A stretch of 64,000 nucleotides of DNA. It comes from Polynucleobacter sp. JS-Safj-400b-B2. GTDB taxonomy: Bacteria; Pseudomonadota; Gammaproteobacteria; Burkholderiales; Burkholderiaceae. The notes beneath the pieces were generated by a model that saw nothing but the letters and a program-made list of their open reading frames with translations, made no database searches and had not been told where the DNA came from. This document shows positions 32,757-41,774 of this stretch, one piece after another (position 1 is the first letter of the stretch; every line of letters begins with the position of its first letter). The stretch covers positions 248,001 through 312,000 of the forward strand of contig NZ_JACVPJ010000001.1 in NCBI RefSeq assembly GCF_018881975.1. The letters are read 5' to 3'. The position numbers and the translations under genes were made by a program.

Positions 32757-34394
32757 ATGTTTCATCTATTAGATAAAGAAAGAACGATTGCAGGGCCAGG
32801 CTTTAATCGCTGGCTTGTGCCGCCGGCGGCGTTAGCTATTCACTTATGTATTGGTATGGCCTATGGCTTTTCCGTATTCTGGCTACCATTATCCAGAGCC
32901 TTGGGAGTTTCGCAGGGCGGTACTGAGGCAATTAAATGTACTGCCGATGTTGGCTTCTTTGCGCAACTTTTCACAACTACTTGTGACTGGCAAATTTCGA
33001 CCTTAGGTTGGATGTATACATTATTTTTCGTGTTCCTTGGCATCTCTGCTGCTATTTGGGGCGGCTGGTTAGAGCGCGCGGGTCCACGCAAAGCGGGTGT
33101 TGTAGCGGCTTGTTGTTGGGCTGGTGGCATGCTCTTTTCTGCCTGGGGTATTTATCTCCATCAATTCTGGATGATGATTCTCGGCTCAGGTGTGATTGGA
33201 GGTATCGGCTTGGGGCTGGGCTACATCTCACCAGTTTCAACCTTGATTAAGTGGTTCCCAGACCGTCGCGGAATGGCAACTGGCATGGCCATTATGGGCT
33301 TTGGCGGTGGCGCAATGATTGGCTCACCATTGGCCGCAATGCTCATGAAGAACTTTGCAACGTCTACTAGTGTCGGTGTGGCACAAACATTCGTGGTGAT
33401 GGGTGTGATCTATTTCATCTACATGATGATTGGCGCAATGAGCTATCGCGTGCCGGCGAGCGATTGGAAGCCTGCTGGTTGGACACCTCCTGTTGCTGAT
33501 ACATCTAAGGCGATGATCACTACACGCAGCGTTAGTGTTAAGAAAATCTGGGGTATTCCTCAATTTTGGTTGGTTTGGATTGTGCTAACCATGAACGTTT
33601 CTGCTGGCATTGGTGTGATTGGTATGGCATCTCCAATGCTCCAAGAAATTTTTGCTGGTAGCTTAATTGGTAATGCATTGAAATTTGGCGAGCTCGATAA
33701 GGGTCAGTTAGTGGCGATTGCTGGTATTGCCGCTGGCTTTACTGCGCTGCTGAGCTTGTTTAATATTGTCGGCCGTTTCTTCTGGGCCAGCTTGTCAGAT
33801 AAGTTGGGTCGTAAATTAACTTACAGCATATTTTTCATATTAGGTGGGGTGTTGTATTTCAGCATTCCCTCTAGTGCTGCTGCAGGTAGTTTGGTTCTCT
33901 TCGTTGGTGCCTTCTGCATTATCTTAAGTATGTATGGTGGAGCCTTTGCTACTGTCCCTGCTTATCTTGCTGACTTGTTTGGCACTCAAAACGTAGGCGC
34001 AATTCATGGTCGATTGTTAACTGCTTGGTCTACAGCCGGTATCCTAGGTCCAGTGATTGTGAACTACATGCGTGACTATCAACTAAGTCTTGGAATTGCG
34101 AAGAGTCAGGTGTACAACCAGACGATGTACATCCTTGTAGGTATGTTAGTTATCGGCTTGATTGCTAATTTGATGATTCGCCCAGTTGCAGATAAGTGGT
34201 TTATGACTGATGCTGAATTAGCAGAAGAAAAGCGTCTTGCCCATGAAAAGGCAATGGGATCGATTGTTAAAGGGGAAGCTGGCCATGAGCATACCTCTAC
34301 TTTGACAGTCATTTTGGCGTGGGCATTTGTAGGCATACCACTTTCTTGGGGTGTCTATAAAACCTTCTTAAGCGCTTTAAAGTTGCTTGGTTAA
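32757..34394 (+). CDS. OFA-family MFS transporter (oxalate/formate antiporter-like)
   Basis: This 545-residue MFS protein carries typical OFA family parts: LCIGMAYGFSVFWLPLSRAL, ISAAIWGGWLERAGPRKAGV, MGFGGGAMIGSPLAAMLMKN, ASLSDKLGRKLTYSIFFILG and GAIHGRLLTAWSTAGILGP. Members exchange oxalate, formate or other carboxylates. It is longer than the usual about 420 residues; the extra C-terminal region adds another membrane helix (ILAWAFVGIPLSWGVYKTFL) after a charged stretch. GGAGG 5 bases before the ATG gives strong initiation. It lies 52 bases after the regulator gene and could be cotranscribed. Confidence 0.85.
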   Translation: MFHLLDKERTIAGPGFNRWLVPPAALAIHLCIGMAYGFSVFWLPLSRALGVSQGGTEAIKCTADVGFFAQLFTTTCDWQISTLGWMYTLFFVFLGISAAIWGGWLERAGPRKAGVVAACCWAGGMLFSAWGIYLHQFWMMILGSGVIGGIGLGLGYISPVSTLIKWFPDRRGMATGMAIMGFGGGAMIGSPLAAMLMKNFATSTSVGVAQTFVVMGVIYFIYMMIGAMSYRVPASDWKPAGWTPPVADTSKAMITTRSVSVKKIWGIPQFWLVWIVLTMNVSAGIGVIGMASPMLQEIFAGSLIGNALKFGELDKGQLVAIAGIAAGFTALLSLFNIVGRFFWASLSDKLGRKLTYSIFFILGGVLYFSIPSSAAAGSLVLFVGAFCIILSMYGGAFATVPAYLADLFGTQNVGAIHGRLLTAWSTAGILGPVIVNYMRDYQLSLGIAKSQVYNQTMYILVGMLVIGLIANLMIRPVADKWFMTDAELAEEKRLAHEKAMGSIVKGEAGHEHTSTLTVILAWAFVGIPLSWGVYKTFLSALKLLG

Positions 34395-34416
34395 TCAGGT
34401 TTCTAAGTATCGATAG

Positions 34417-34438
34417 CCACCCTTCGGGGTGGTTTTTT
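34417..34438 (+). terminator. rho-independent terminator after the OFA transporter
   Basis: CCACCC (34417-34422) pairs with GGGTGG (34427-34432) around a TTCG tetraloop, followed by TTTTTT. It separates the transporter gene from modA. Confidence 0.92.
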
Positions 34439-34466
34439 ATTTCTATCCGCTAGAATTAACTCAATC

Positions 34467-35222
34467 ATGTTTATTCGCCCGATTTCCCTATTCGCATCGC
34501 TGCTTTTATTTATCAATCTTGCCTTTGCGCAGACCTCAACTGTTGCCGTTGCTGCCAATATGAAAGATGCTTTTAACGAGATTATGGTTGCCTTTAAGGC
34601 TAACGGTAAAGCAGGGTTGAGAGTGGTCTATGGCTCTTCCGGTAACTTCGCGGCACAAATCATGAACGGCGCTCCATTCAATCTTTTTATTGCGGCAGAT
34701 GAGCATTTTCCGTTGGAGCTATTTAAGAATGGTAAGACGGTGGATGAGGGCGCTACATATGCGATTGGTAAGCTTGCCTTAATTGTCAAAACCTCATCTG
34801 GGATTCGTTTGGCTGATAGCAAGACAGAAATTGCTCGGGCAATTGCACAAACAAACAAAGTGGCAATTGCTAAGCCAGAGCTTGCTCCTTATGGTAAAGC
34901 TGCGGTTGATTATCTCAAGGCAGAAGGCCTATGGGATCTGGCTAAAGACAAGCTTGTCTATGGAGACAACATTGGCGTAGCTACAACATATGTGGTGAGC
35001 GGTGCGGCAGATATTGGTTTTACTGCCTTATCTTTGGCCAAATCTCCAGAGGTCGTAAAAGAAACTAACCTCCTATTGGTCGACGCTAAGTTATACGAGC
35101 CCATTAAGCAGCGCATGGTGCTAATAAAAGGTGCGCCCCAAGAATCAGTGGATATGTATCGCTTTATGCAGGGGCCCCAAGCCAAATCCATTTTGCAAAG
35201 GTATGGATACATCACACCTTAG
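34467..35222 (+). CDS. modA: molybdate ABC transporter substrate-binding protein
   Basis: A signal peptide (LFASLLLFINLAFAQT) precedes the ModA fold: VAVAANMKDAFNEIMVAFKA, VVYGSSGNFAAQIMNGAP with the oxyanion-binding Ser/Asn, and GDNIGVATTYVVSGAADIGF. It binds molybdate or tungstate in the periplasm. ModB and ModC genes are not in this window. The length (251) is standard. It is convergent with the paiB gene, ending 7 bases before that gene's stop. Confidence 0.85.
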   Translation: MFIRPISLFASLLLFINLAFAQTSTVAVAANMKDAFNEIMVAFKANGKAGLRVVYGSSGNFAAQIMNGAPFNLFIAADEHFPLELFKNGKTVDEGATYAIGKLALIVKTSSGIRLADSKTEIARAIAQTNKVAIAKPELAPYGKAAVDYLKAEGLWDLAKDKLVYGDNIGVATTYVVSGAADIGFTALSLAKSPEVVKETNLLLVDAKLYEPIKQRMVLIKGAPQESVDMYRFMQGPQAKSILQRYGYITP

Positions 35223-35229
35223 TTGCTAA

Positions 35230-35856
35230 TTACTTGGGCGCTCTCATGAACTTCAGCATCTGTTGTAAAGCCTCTTGCGGTGACCTCTCTAGTTGCCCTA
35301 CTACTGCTTCATAGTCTTCGGCCGGCCGGTTCTGGCTAAGCTTAAATTTTCCAATCAAGCTCTTGATATCAATCTCGATGCCGATGATAGCCTTGAGCAT
35401 GGTCTGTACATACTCTTCTGGGGCGTCATCTAGCTTCCATGTCGACTCATAAGTTGGTTCATGAATGTTCGTCATTTGTGAGACATGGCTTCTTAGCCAT
35501 TGCGGGTCTTCAATCAACTTGATGGTGCCTTGAGCATGCACTGCGGCATAGTTCCATGTTGGAACAACTTTTCCGCTCTCTTGTTTGGATGGGTACCAAG
35601 AAGGGGTTACATATGCATTAGGCCCATTAAATATTGCAGTAACGGATACATTGTTACCGCTCGCAACTTTAACGAGTGGATTCATTCTGGCAACATGTCC
35701 GTAAAGCTTGGTTTTGTCGGAGCTCAGCATGAGCGGTAGGTGATTGATTTCAAGATGACCATCTAAATTGCCCACGATGATGGCAAGAGGGTATTCAGAA
35801 ATCAACTGAGCCAGTATTGCGGGATCTTCAACAAGAAAATGTTTTGGTAAGTACAT
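35230..35856 (-). CDS. paiB: FMN-binding negative transcriptional regulator PaiB family
   Basis: This 208-residue split-barrel flavin-binding protein shows the PaiB pattern: N-terminal MYLPKHFLVEDPAILAQLIS, EINHLPLMLSSDKTKLYGHV, YVTPSWYPSKQESGKVVPTW, NYAAVHAQGTIKLI and the C-terminal KLSQNRPAEDYEAV. PaiB of Bacillus represses sporulation-protease genes; in proteobacteria its role is unknown. It is cytoplasmic and convergent with modA. Confidence 0.85.
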   Translation of the reverse strand: MYLPKHFLVEDPAILAQLISEYPLAIIVGNLDGHLEINHLPLMLSSDKTKLYGHVARMNPLVKVASGNNVSVTAIFNGPNAYVTPSWYPSKQESGKVVPTWNYAAVHAQGTIKLIEDPQWLRSHVSQMTNIHEPTYESTWKLDDAPEEYVQTMLKAIIGIEIDIKSLIGKFKLSQNRPAEDYEAVVGQLERSPQEALQQMLKFMRAPK

Positions 35857-35974
35857 GGACTAACTGGATTCAATGGGGTATGAATAAGTATCCATTAACC
35901 CCCCCTTTTTTTGTTTTGGATCAAGCCCTAGTGAGCTTAAATAGCCCATTATTGCCAATTAAATCCCCCTTTAA

Positions 35975-35993
35975 ACGAATGATATTCATTCTC
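35975..35993 (+). promoter_or_regulatory. Fur-box-like operator before feoAB
   Basis: GAATGA-TAT-TCATTC (35977-35991) is a 6-3-6 inverted repeat, and this stretch matches 14 of 19 positions of the Fur consensus. A -10-like TATAAT lies at 36003-36008 and the feoA ATG at 36039. Iron-bound Fur would therefore occupy the -35 region. Confidence 0.65.
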
Positions 35994-36038
35994 ATTTGTC
36001 GTTATAATGACTTCTACATCAGTTAAAAAGCATATTGC

Positions 36039-36284
36039 ATGAATTTAGACCAAGTCGACTTAGGCAGTCTTTATCGCGTTAGTGACATTAATGCCCCCAA
36101 GGGTGCTCCTCAAATTAAGGGGCAGTTGGAAGATATTGGCTTTTTACCTGGAGAGCAAGTGACAGTATTGCGCAAAGGTCTTTTGGGAAAAGGACCTTAT
36201 ATGGTTCGCGTAGGTGCCTCAACTTTTGCTTTGCGTCAATCAGAAGCACGCATGATTATGGTTGAATCTCTCCCGCATGTCTGA
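36039..36284 (+). CDS. feoA: ferrous iron transport protein FeoA
   Basis: This 81-residue SH3-like protein shows KGQLEDIGFLPGEQVTVLRK and GPYMVRVGASTFALRQSEA, the conserved FeoA sequence. It supports FeoB activity on the cytoplasmic side of the membrane. Its last codons overlap the feoB start by 8 bases (ATGTCTGA), so translation is coupled. Fur control is predicted from the upstream inverted repeat. No feoC is present. Confidence 0.92.
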   Translation: MNLDQVDLGSLYRVSDINAPKGAPQIKGQLEDIGFLPGEQVTVLRKGLLGKGPYMVRVGASTFALRQSEARMIMVESLPHV

Positions 36285-38190
36285 ATCTAAGGTCCACTTT
36301 TACTCTAACGAGCCTCTCGTTGCGTTATTGGGTAACCCCAATTGCGGTAAAACTGCTTTATTTAATTTACTCACTGGTAGCCGTCAAAAGGTAGCCAATT
36401 ATTCTGGCGTCACTGTTGAACGCAAAGAAGGCCGCTTAGCGCTCGAGTCCGGTAAAAACATTCGCGTTCTTGATTTGCCGGGTGCATACAGTCTTTATCC
36501 ACGATCGCTTGATGAAAAAGTGACTTGCAATGTATTGCTTGGCAGAGCTGAAGGTGAGAAGCGCCCCGATTTGGTTATCTGCATATTAAGTGCAATGAAT
36601 TTACGTCGCAACTTGCGCTTAGTATTGGCTGCAAAGCGCCTTGGCTTACCCTGTGTTGTGGTGCTAAATATGCTGGATATCGCCAAGCGCCAAGGCTTGC
36701 AGATTGATACTGCTGCCTTATCAAATGAGCTCGGATTGCCGGTACTCACTAGTATTGGTATTCAATCTCATGGTGCTGATGAGATCAAAGAGTTTTTATC
36801 GAACCTGGATTGGCGCAATTTGAATGGCTTGCGAACAGGTACAAGCGATGCCACCCTTGAGAATGTTGCTGCTCATATTGCGCACACTGAGACCGATAAC
36901 ATTCAAGTCAAAAGAATTCTGCAAAGCCTCAAGCTCGACCGCATTATTCCTGATCAATTAAGTGATCGATTGGATGCAGTGTTACTGCATCCAATATTGG
37001 GCCCTATTATTTTGGTGGTGCTACTTTTTTGCATATTCCAGGCGGTCTTTACTTGGGCAACAGTGCCCATGGATCTGATTAAGAGTGCCGTGGAATGCCT
37101 TGGTGGTCAGATCGTTGAATTTTTGCCTAATGGTTGGTTGCGTAGCTTGTTAATCAATGGTGTTTTGGCGGGCTTAGGCGGTGTGGTAATTTTCTTGCCG
37201 CAAATTTTGATTCTGTTCTTCTTTATTTTGTTGCTTGAAGAATCCGGCTACCTTCCAAGAGCTGCTTACTTGCTTGATAGGGTGATGGGATCAGTAGGAC
37301 TCTCAGGCAGATCTTTTATTCCGCTACTATCCAGTTTTGCTTGTGCCATCCCAGGAATTATGGCTACTAGAAGCATCTCTAATGCGCGTGATCGCATGGT
37401 GACGATTCTGATTGCACCTATGATGACGTGCTCCGCGCGACTCCCTGTTTATGCCTTGCTGATTTCTGCGTTCATTCCAGAGCGAAAGCTATGGGCTGGT
37501 ATTGATTTGCAAGGTCTCGTATTGTTCTTGCTTTATCTTGCAGGCATTTTGGGGGCCATGGTAGTTGCTTGGATTCTGAAGCGCTTTACTAGTGAGCAAT
37601 TTAAGATGAATGCACTGATGATGGAGTTGCCCAGCTATCACTTGCCACGTCTAGGTAATTTAGCTATCAGCTTATGGCAAAGAGCAGAAATATTTTTACG
37701 TCGTGTTGGCGGAATTATTTTGCTAATGACCATTGGTTTATGGGTGCTGTCTAGCTTTCCTTTTCCGCCTGATGGAGCTGCGGGATCGCCGATCGAATAT
37801 AGCTTTGCAGGAATGATTGGTCAGGCCTTAGCCCATGTGTTCTCGCCTATCGGCTTTAATTGGCAAATCAGTATTGCTTTAGTACCAGGCATGGCAGCTC
37901 GCGAGGTGGTGGTGAGTTCCTTAGCAACGGTTTATGCACTATCTAGCTCTGGTGTGGATGCGGCTGATGCCCTGATTCCGTTGATATCTAGTGGTTGGTC
38001 CTTGGCGACTGCATTATCTTTATTGGCCTGGTTTGTATTTGCGCCTCAGTGTTTGTCTACCATTGCTGCAGTGAAGCGCGAGACGGGGGGCTGGAAGATT
38101 CCGATCATTATGTTGAGCTACTTATTCGGCTTGGCCTATTTGGCATCATTTATTACCTATCGCCTAGCGATTTTTTTGGGCCTCGGTTAA
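36277..38190 (+). CDS. feoB: ferrous iron transport protein B
   Basis: ATG 36277 overlaps the feoA stop; an in-frame TTG at 36262 is less likely. The G protein domain has G1 GNPNCGKT (residues 19-26), G3 DLPGAYSL and G4 NMLD. After it come the membrane helices and Gate motifs SFACAIPGIMATRS and CSARLPVYALLISAFIP with the conserved Cys. This imports Fe(II) across the inner membrane under low oxygen or acidic conditions. At 637 residues it is a shorter FeoB than E. coli's (773), typical of compact genomes. Confidence 0.95.
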   Translation: MSESKVHFYSNEPLVALLGNPNCGKTALFNLLTGSRQKVANYSGVTVERKEGRLALESGKNIRVLDLPGAYSLYPRSLDEKVTCNVLLGRAEGEKRPDLVICILSAMNLRRNLRLVLAAKRLGLPCVVVLNMLDIAKRQGLQIDTAALSNELGLPVLTSIGIQSHGADEIKEFLSNLDWRNLNGLRTGTSDATLENVAAHIAHTETDNIQVKRILQSLKLDRIIPDQLSDRLDAVLLHPILGPIILVVLLFCIFQAVFTWATVPMDLIKSAVECLGGQIVEFLPNGWLRSLLINGVLAGLGGVVIFLPQILILFFFILLLEESGYLPRAAYLLDRVMGSVGLSGRSFIPLLSSFACAIPGIMATRSISNARDRMVTILIAPMMTCSARLPVYALLISAFIPERKLWAGIDLQGLVLFLLYLAGILGAMVVAWILKRFTSEQFKMNALMMELPSYHLPRLGNLAISLWQRAEIFLRRVGGIILLMTIGLWVLSSFPFPPDGAAGSPIEYSFAGMIGQALAHVFSPIGFNWQISIALVPGMAAREVVVSSLATVYALSSSGVDAADALIPLISSGWSLATALSLLAWFVFAPQCLSTIAAVKRETGGWKIPIIMLSYLFGLAYLASFITYRLAIFLGLG

Positions 38191-38286
38191 ATCTCCTGTA
38201 GTTGATATTTGCTGCAGCACCGCATAAATGGGTGGGGTAGTATTCCTTTTGTAGTTAAAAATAGATAACAACAAAAGGAGATAAAT

Positions 38287-39330
38287 ATGAGTTCTCGTCG
38301 CCAATTTATGAAAACTGCTTCAGCTGCTGGAGCTGGTTTAGTGGCTGCCTCTACTATGGGTGTAATGAAGGATGCTTCAGCTCACCCCACTTCAGTCTGG
38401 GGAGGCGAGGTTTACACTGGCCCACGCGAAATGGTGAAAAACAGCAAAATTCTCTCGATCCAAAATGCGGATGGAACAGAAACCTTAGGTGTAGTGACGC
38501 CAAAAGGCGTCATCGATGTTCGTGCTGTTGCTAAGAAAATGAAGATTGCTGCGCCAGTAACCCTAGATCAATTATTGCAAGAGGGTAATGCTCCAGGATT
38601 TAATAAGGTAGTGGCAAGCGCCGATAAATCTGGGGTGCCTTACTTAAAAGAATCTGATATTACTTTCGGGCGCTTGTTTAAAAACCCTGGAAAGATTGTT
38701 TGCGTTGGCTTAAATTACCGCGCACATGCTGACGAGGTTGGCATGGCTCATCCACGGGTGCCCCCACTATTTAATAAGTACAACAATAGTCTTACAGCCC
38801 ATAACTGTTTATTGCAAATTCCACCGCCATCAGTTTCTTATAAATTAGATTATGAAACTGAGTTGTTGATTGTTGTTGGTAAGCAGATGCGTAACGTTCC
38901 GGAATCCGCTACTTTGGATTATGTTGCTGGCTATTGCACCTCAAATGATTTCTCATCACGTGATTTGCAATTGGAATTGCCGAGTGGTCAGTGGATGATT
39001 GGCAAGACCTTGGACCAATATGCACCAATTGGACCTTACTTTGTTACTTCTGATTTGGTGGGTGACCCCAATAAGCTTCAGGTGAAGACATGGGTTAATG
39101 GTGAGTTGCGTCAGAACTCCAATACTTCAGACTTCATTCATAACACCCAGAAAATGCTGTCTTATATCAGTACCTACTGGACATTGGAGCCGGGAGATAT
39201 TGTTTTCACTGGCACACCACAAGGCGTAATTGCCGGCATGCCGAAAGACAAGCAGGTGTGGCTGAAGAAGGGCGATCAGATTGTAAGTTCAGTAGAGAAA
39301 CTGGGCGACCTGAAGTTCACCTTGGCTTGA
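38287..39330 (+). CDS. fumarylacetoacetate-hydrolase-fold protein with a Tat signal
   Basis: A twin-arginine leader (SSRRQFMKTASAAGAGLVAA, cleavage near ASAHP) precedes a FAH domain: PGKIVCVGLNYRAHADEVGM. The metal ligands are Glu in LDYETELLIVVGKQM and Asp in SNDFSSRDLQLELP, followed by WMIGKTLDQYAPIGPYFV and TGTPQGVIAGMP. It should be exported folded to the periplasm, unlike normal FAH enzymes. AAAGGAG lies 6 bases before the ATG. It is related in layout to the protein at 17339 but is clearly diverged. The substrate is unknown. Confidence 0.8.
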   Translation: MSSRRQFMKTASAAGAGLVAASTMGVMKDASAHPTSVWGGEVYTGPREMVKNSKILSIQNADGTETLGVVTPKGVIDVRAVAKKMKIAAPVTLDQLLQEGNAPGFNKVVASADKSGVPYLKESDITFGRLFKNPGKIVCVGLNYRAHADEVGMAHPRVPPLFNKYNNSLTAHNCLLQIPPPSVSYKLDYETELLIVVGKQMRNVPESATLDYVAGYCTSNDFSSRDLQLELPSGQWMIGKTLDQYAPIGPYFVTSDLVGDPNKLQVKTWVNGELRQNSNTSDFIHNTQKMLSYISTYWTLEPGDIVFTGTPQGVIAGMPKDKQVWLKKGDQIVSSVEKLGDLKFTLA

Positions 39331-39358
39331 TTATTTCGGAGTCTTCATTCAAAAAGGA

Positions 39359-39380
39359 AGTCACCCTAGGGTGGCTTTTC
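39359..39380 (+). terminator. probable terminator after the Tat-FAH gene
   Basis: The segment 39359-39365 (AGTCACC) pairs with 39370-39376 (GGTGGCT), including one G-U pair, around a 4-base loop, followed by TTTCTC. The T run is short. The rest of the gap up to 39541 shows no gene or clear element. Confidence 0.55.
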
Positions 39381-39541
39381 TCATGAGAAGATCTTTGGTT
39401 TGCTGCAAACACCGCCCTAAAGGCCGCTTTTTAACGGAGTCTGCTTCTGCGCGGTAGGTGATTAAGAAAACTATTAGGCTTCCTTAGTGGCTTTGAGGTA
39501 AGCACGTCAAAAAATACTAATCCTTGTTAAACTCACGCATC

Positions 39542-40339
39542 ATGCAGACGCAAGCTCGCCCTCTTAAGAAAGCGCTTATTCAGGGGCTTATATTAACTGC
39601 GCTCATTCTCTCGCCATCTATTAGTATGGCTGTATTGCAGGATGAAATTCAGGTTTACGACGATGAAATTAATGCCAAGGGAGAAGCCAGTCTCGAGGTT
39701 CATTTAAACAGCACCCCCAGAGGTATTCAAACCCCCTCCTATCCAGGTGAGGTGATGAACAATAATGGTGTTCGGGTGACCCCTGAGCTTGCCTATGGCT
39801 TAGGTCATGATCTAGAAGCTGGCTTATATATCTCTTATGTGAACTATGACAATAAGTTTCAATACGCGGCAACGAAAGTGCGTATGAAATGGTTACCAAT
39901 TCGTGAAGATAAGGGCGACTCTTTTTTTGCAGGCGCAAATCTAGAGTTATCTAACGTGCAACCACAGTTTGATGAGTCCCGATATAACAGTGAAGTACGT
40001 TTCATAATCGGTAAGCATTTTGATGAGTGGCTTTTCTCCTTTAACCCCATTGTGGATATGCCGCTCTCCCAGCCCTATGTACATCAGTCACCTTATTTCT
40101 CGACGGCAACACGCTTATCTAGGGAGGTGACTCCTGAGCTAGCTCTTGGAGTGGAGTATTACTCCAACCTAAATCAACTTGGTCAGCCTATCAATTATCA
40201 AAATACACAGCAATTGGGTTTTTTGATGATGTACTACGATGGCAAACCACTTTCTTTTCAGGCTGGAGTAGGTAAAGGCTTTTCTAACAGCACGGATTCA
40301 TTAACGCTTAAAGCGATTTTTTCCATTCCATTAAATTAG
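39542..40339 (+). CDS. probable outer-membrane beta-barrel-like protein, unknown
   Basis: After a signal peptide (LIQGLILTALILSPSISMAV) the 265-residue protein begins DEIQVYDDEINAKGEASLEV and is rich in alternating polar/hydrophobic strands with many aromatic residues, e.g. ELAYGLGHDLEAGLYISYVN, and it ends in a terminal strand SLTLKAIFSIPLN. This fits a small outer-membrane barrel or a MetA/transporter-like porin family. No exact family was recognised. ATG 39542 is chosen; TTG 39524 is in frame upstream. It is convergent with a Bug receptor gene. Confidence 0.6.
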   Translation: MQTQARPLKKALIQGLILTALILSPSISMAVLQDEIQVYDDEINAKGEASLEVHLNSTPRGIQTPSYPGEVMNNNGVRVTPELAYGLGHDLEAGLYISYVNYDNKFQYAATKVRMKWLPIREDKGDSFFAGANLELSNVQPQFDESRYNSEVRFIIGKHFDEWLFSFNPIVDMPLSQPYVHQSPYFSTATRLSREVTPELALGVEYYSNLNQLGQPINYQNTQQLGFLMMYYDGKPLSFQAGVGKGFSNSTDSLTLKAIFSIPLN

Positions 40340-40349
40340 AGCCATCTGC

Positions 40350-41351
40350 CTAGTCAGGCTTGATATTGGCGTCTTTAATGACCTTGCTCCACATATTCAT
40401 CTCTCGTGTAATGCGCTTGCTTGAATCTGCAGGCGAGAGATAGTTGACGTAAACACCAGCCGCTAGCATCCGCTCTTGCACATCAGGGCGTTGCAAAATA
40501 ATCTTGATATTTGCGCTGAGCTTATCGATGATTGGCTTGGGTGTCCCTGCAGGTGCCAAAATACCAAACATACTGACTACATCAAAGTTTGGTAAGCCAG
40601 TGGCTTCAGTGATTGTTGGCACATCAGGTAATTGGCTAATGCGCTTAGCGGTTGTTACTGCAAGAGGCCTTAACTGACCGGACTGAATAAATTGCAATGC
40701 TGCAGGAACAGTCTCAGACATGGTCAACACCTGACCACCGACTAAATCAGTCATAGCGGGACCACTGCCTTTATATGGCACATGCAATAAATCTAAACCA
40801 AGTTGATAGCGAAACATTTCCATGGCAAGGCGTTGTGGAGCGCCCGCACCGGATGAGGCAAAGGTGAGTTTGCCTGGATTTGCTTTTGCATAGGCGATGA
40901 ACTCTTTCATGTTCTTTACAGGAACTGAAGGATTGACTACAAATACCAGCGGCACCACACCCACTACATCAACCGGTGTGAAATCTTTTTCTAAGTTGTA
41001 TCGGATCTTGTCTTTATCAAGATTGGCGTTAATAGAGTGTGATGTGAGTGCACCCATTAATAGGGTGTAGCCATCAGCCGGAGATTTGGCAACCATGTCA
41101 GCACCGATATTACCGCTATCACCAGCGCGATTGTCTGGAATCACTTGTTGGTTTAGTGACTTGGATAACTCTTGCGCCATGATGCGTCCAATGACATCGG
41201 TTGCCCCACCTGGCGGATAGGGGATAACCAGCTTAATAGGCTTGTCAGGGTAGCTCTTGATAGCAGCGGCATTGTTTTGTGCAAGCAGCGGGGTGCTGAT
41301 TAAGCTGCTGCAAAGGAGTAGGCCTAGGCCTTTAATAATATGTTGTCTCAT
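40350..41351 (-). CDS. Bug/TctC-type periplasmic receptor
   Basis: A signal peptide (LGLLLCSSLISTPLLAQN) leads into KPIKLVIPYPPGGATDVIGR, PDNRAGDSGNIGADMVAKSP and DGYTLLMGALTSHSIN, the Bug family signatures. It binds an organic acid or related ligand; no tctAB genes are adjacent. This is the second of three Bug receptors in the window; each is separate and they are not recent tandem duplicates. Confidence 0.88.
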   Translation of the reverse strand: MRQHIIKGLGLLLCSSLISTPLLAQNNAAAIKSYPDKPIKLVIPYPPGGATDVIGRIMAQELSKSLNQQVIPDNRAGDSGNIGADMVAKSPADGYTLLMGALTSHSINANLDKDKIRYNLEKDFTPVDVVGVVPLVFVVNPSVPVKNMKEFIAYAKANPGKLTFASSGAGAPQRLAMEMFRYQLGLDLLHVPYKGSGPAMTDLVGGQVLTMSETVPAALQFIQSGQLRPLAVTTAKRISQLPDVPTITEATGLPNFDVVSMFGILAPAGTPKPIIDKLSANIKIILQRPDVQERMLAAGVYVNYLSPADSSKRITREMNMWSKVIKDANIKPD

Positions 41352-41457
41352 TTTGTATTTTTAGTGGTGAGTTGAGTTACGATTTTCTATTATCTACAGT
41401 AATAAAATTCATGCGCTGCGTCAATGATTTGGCAATTTCCTTCACTACAATCGATAA

Positions 41458-41739
41458 ATGACTCTAGAGCCCCACCATATTGAAATTATTGGCTATTGCG
41501 CTGCTTTCTTGACCACGATTGCCTTTTTGCCTCAGGCAGTTCAGTCCTGGCGAACTCGAGATCTCTCCGGAATCTCCCTGGGAATGTATTCCTTGTTTAC
41601 GGCGGGGGTAGGTTTGTGGCTGGTTTATGGCCTCATTATCGAAAAGTGGCCCTTGATCCTCGCAAATGCCATGACCTTTGCTTTGGCACTCAGTATATTG
41701 TTGTTGAAATTACGTCATACTTCCAGAAAACGGCAATAG
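41458..41739 (+). CDS. SemiSWEET-family sugar transporter
   Basis: The 93-residue protein has three helices and the PQ-loop motif in [20 protein letters not shown], followed by [20 protein letters not shown]. This is the single-THB SemiSWEET layout, which works as a homodimer to move sugars such as sucrose or glucose across the inner membrane. It is 36 bases before the FAH-type gene, so cotranscription is likely. Confidence 0.88.
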   Translation: MTLEPHHIEIIGYCAAFLTTIAFLPQAVQSWRTRDLSGISLGMYSLFTAGVGLWLVYGLIIEKWPLILANAMTFALALSILLLKLRHTSRKRQ

Positions 41740-41774
41740 AGTATTTATTTATCAAAATTCTTAGAAAGGTTCTT

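Noticed and set aside
41496..41774. Long N-terminal extension of the FAH hydrolase frame
   Set aside because: It overlaps the SemiSWEET gene, and the ATG at 41775 has AAAGG at the correct distance.
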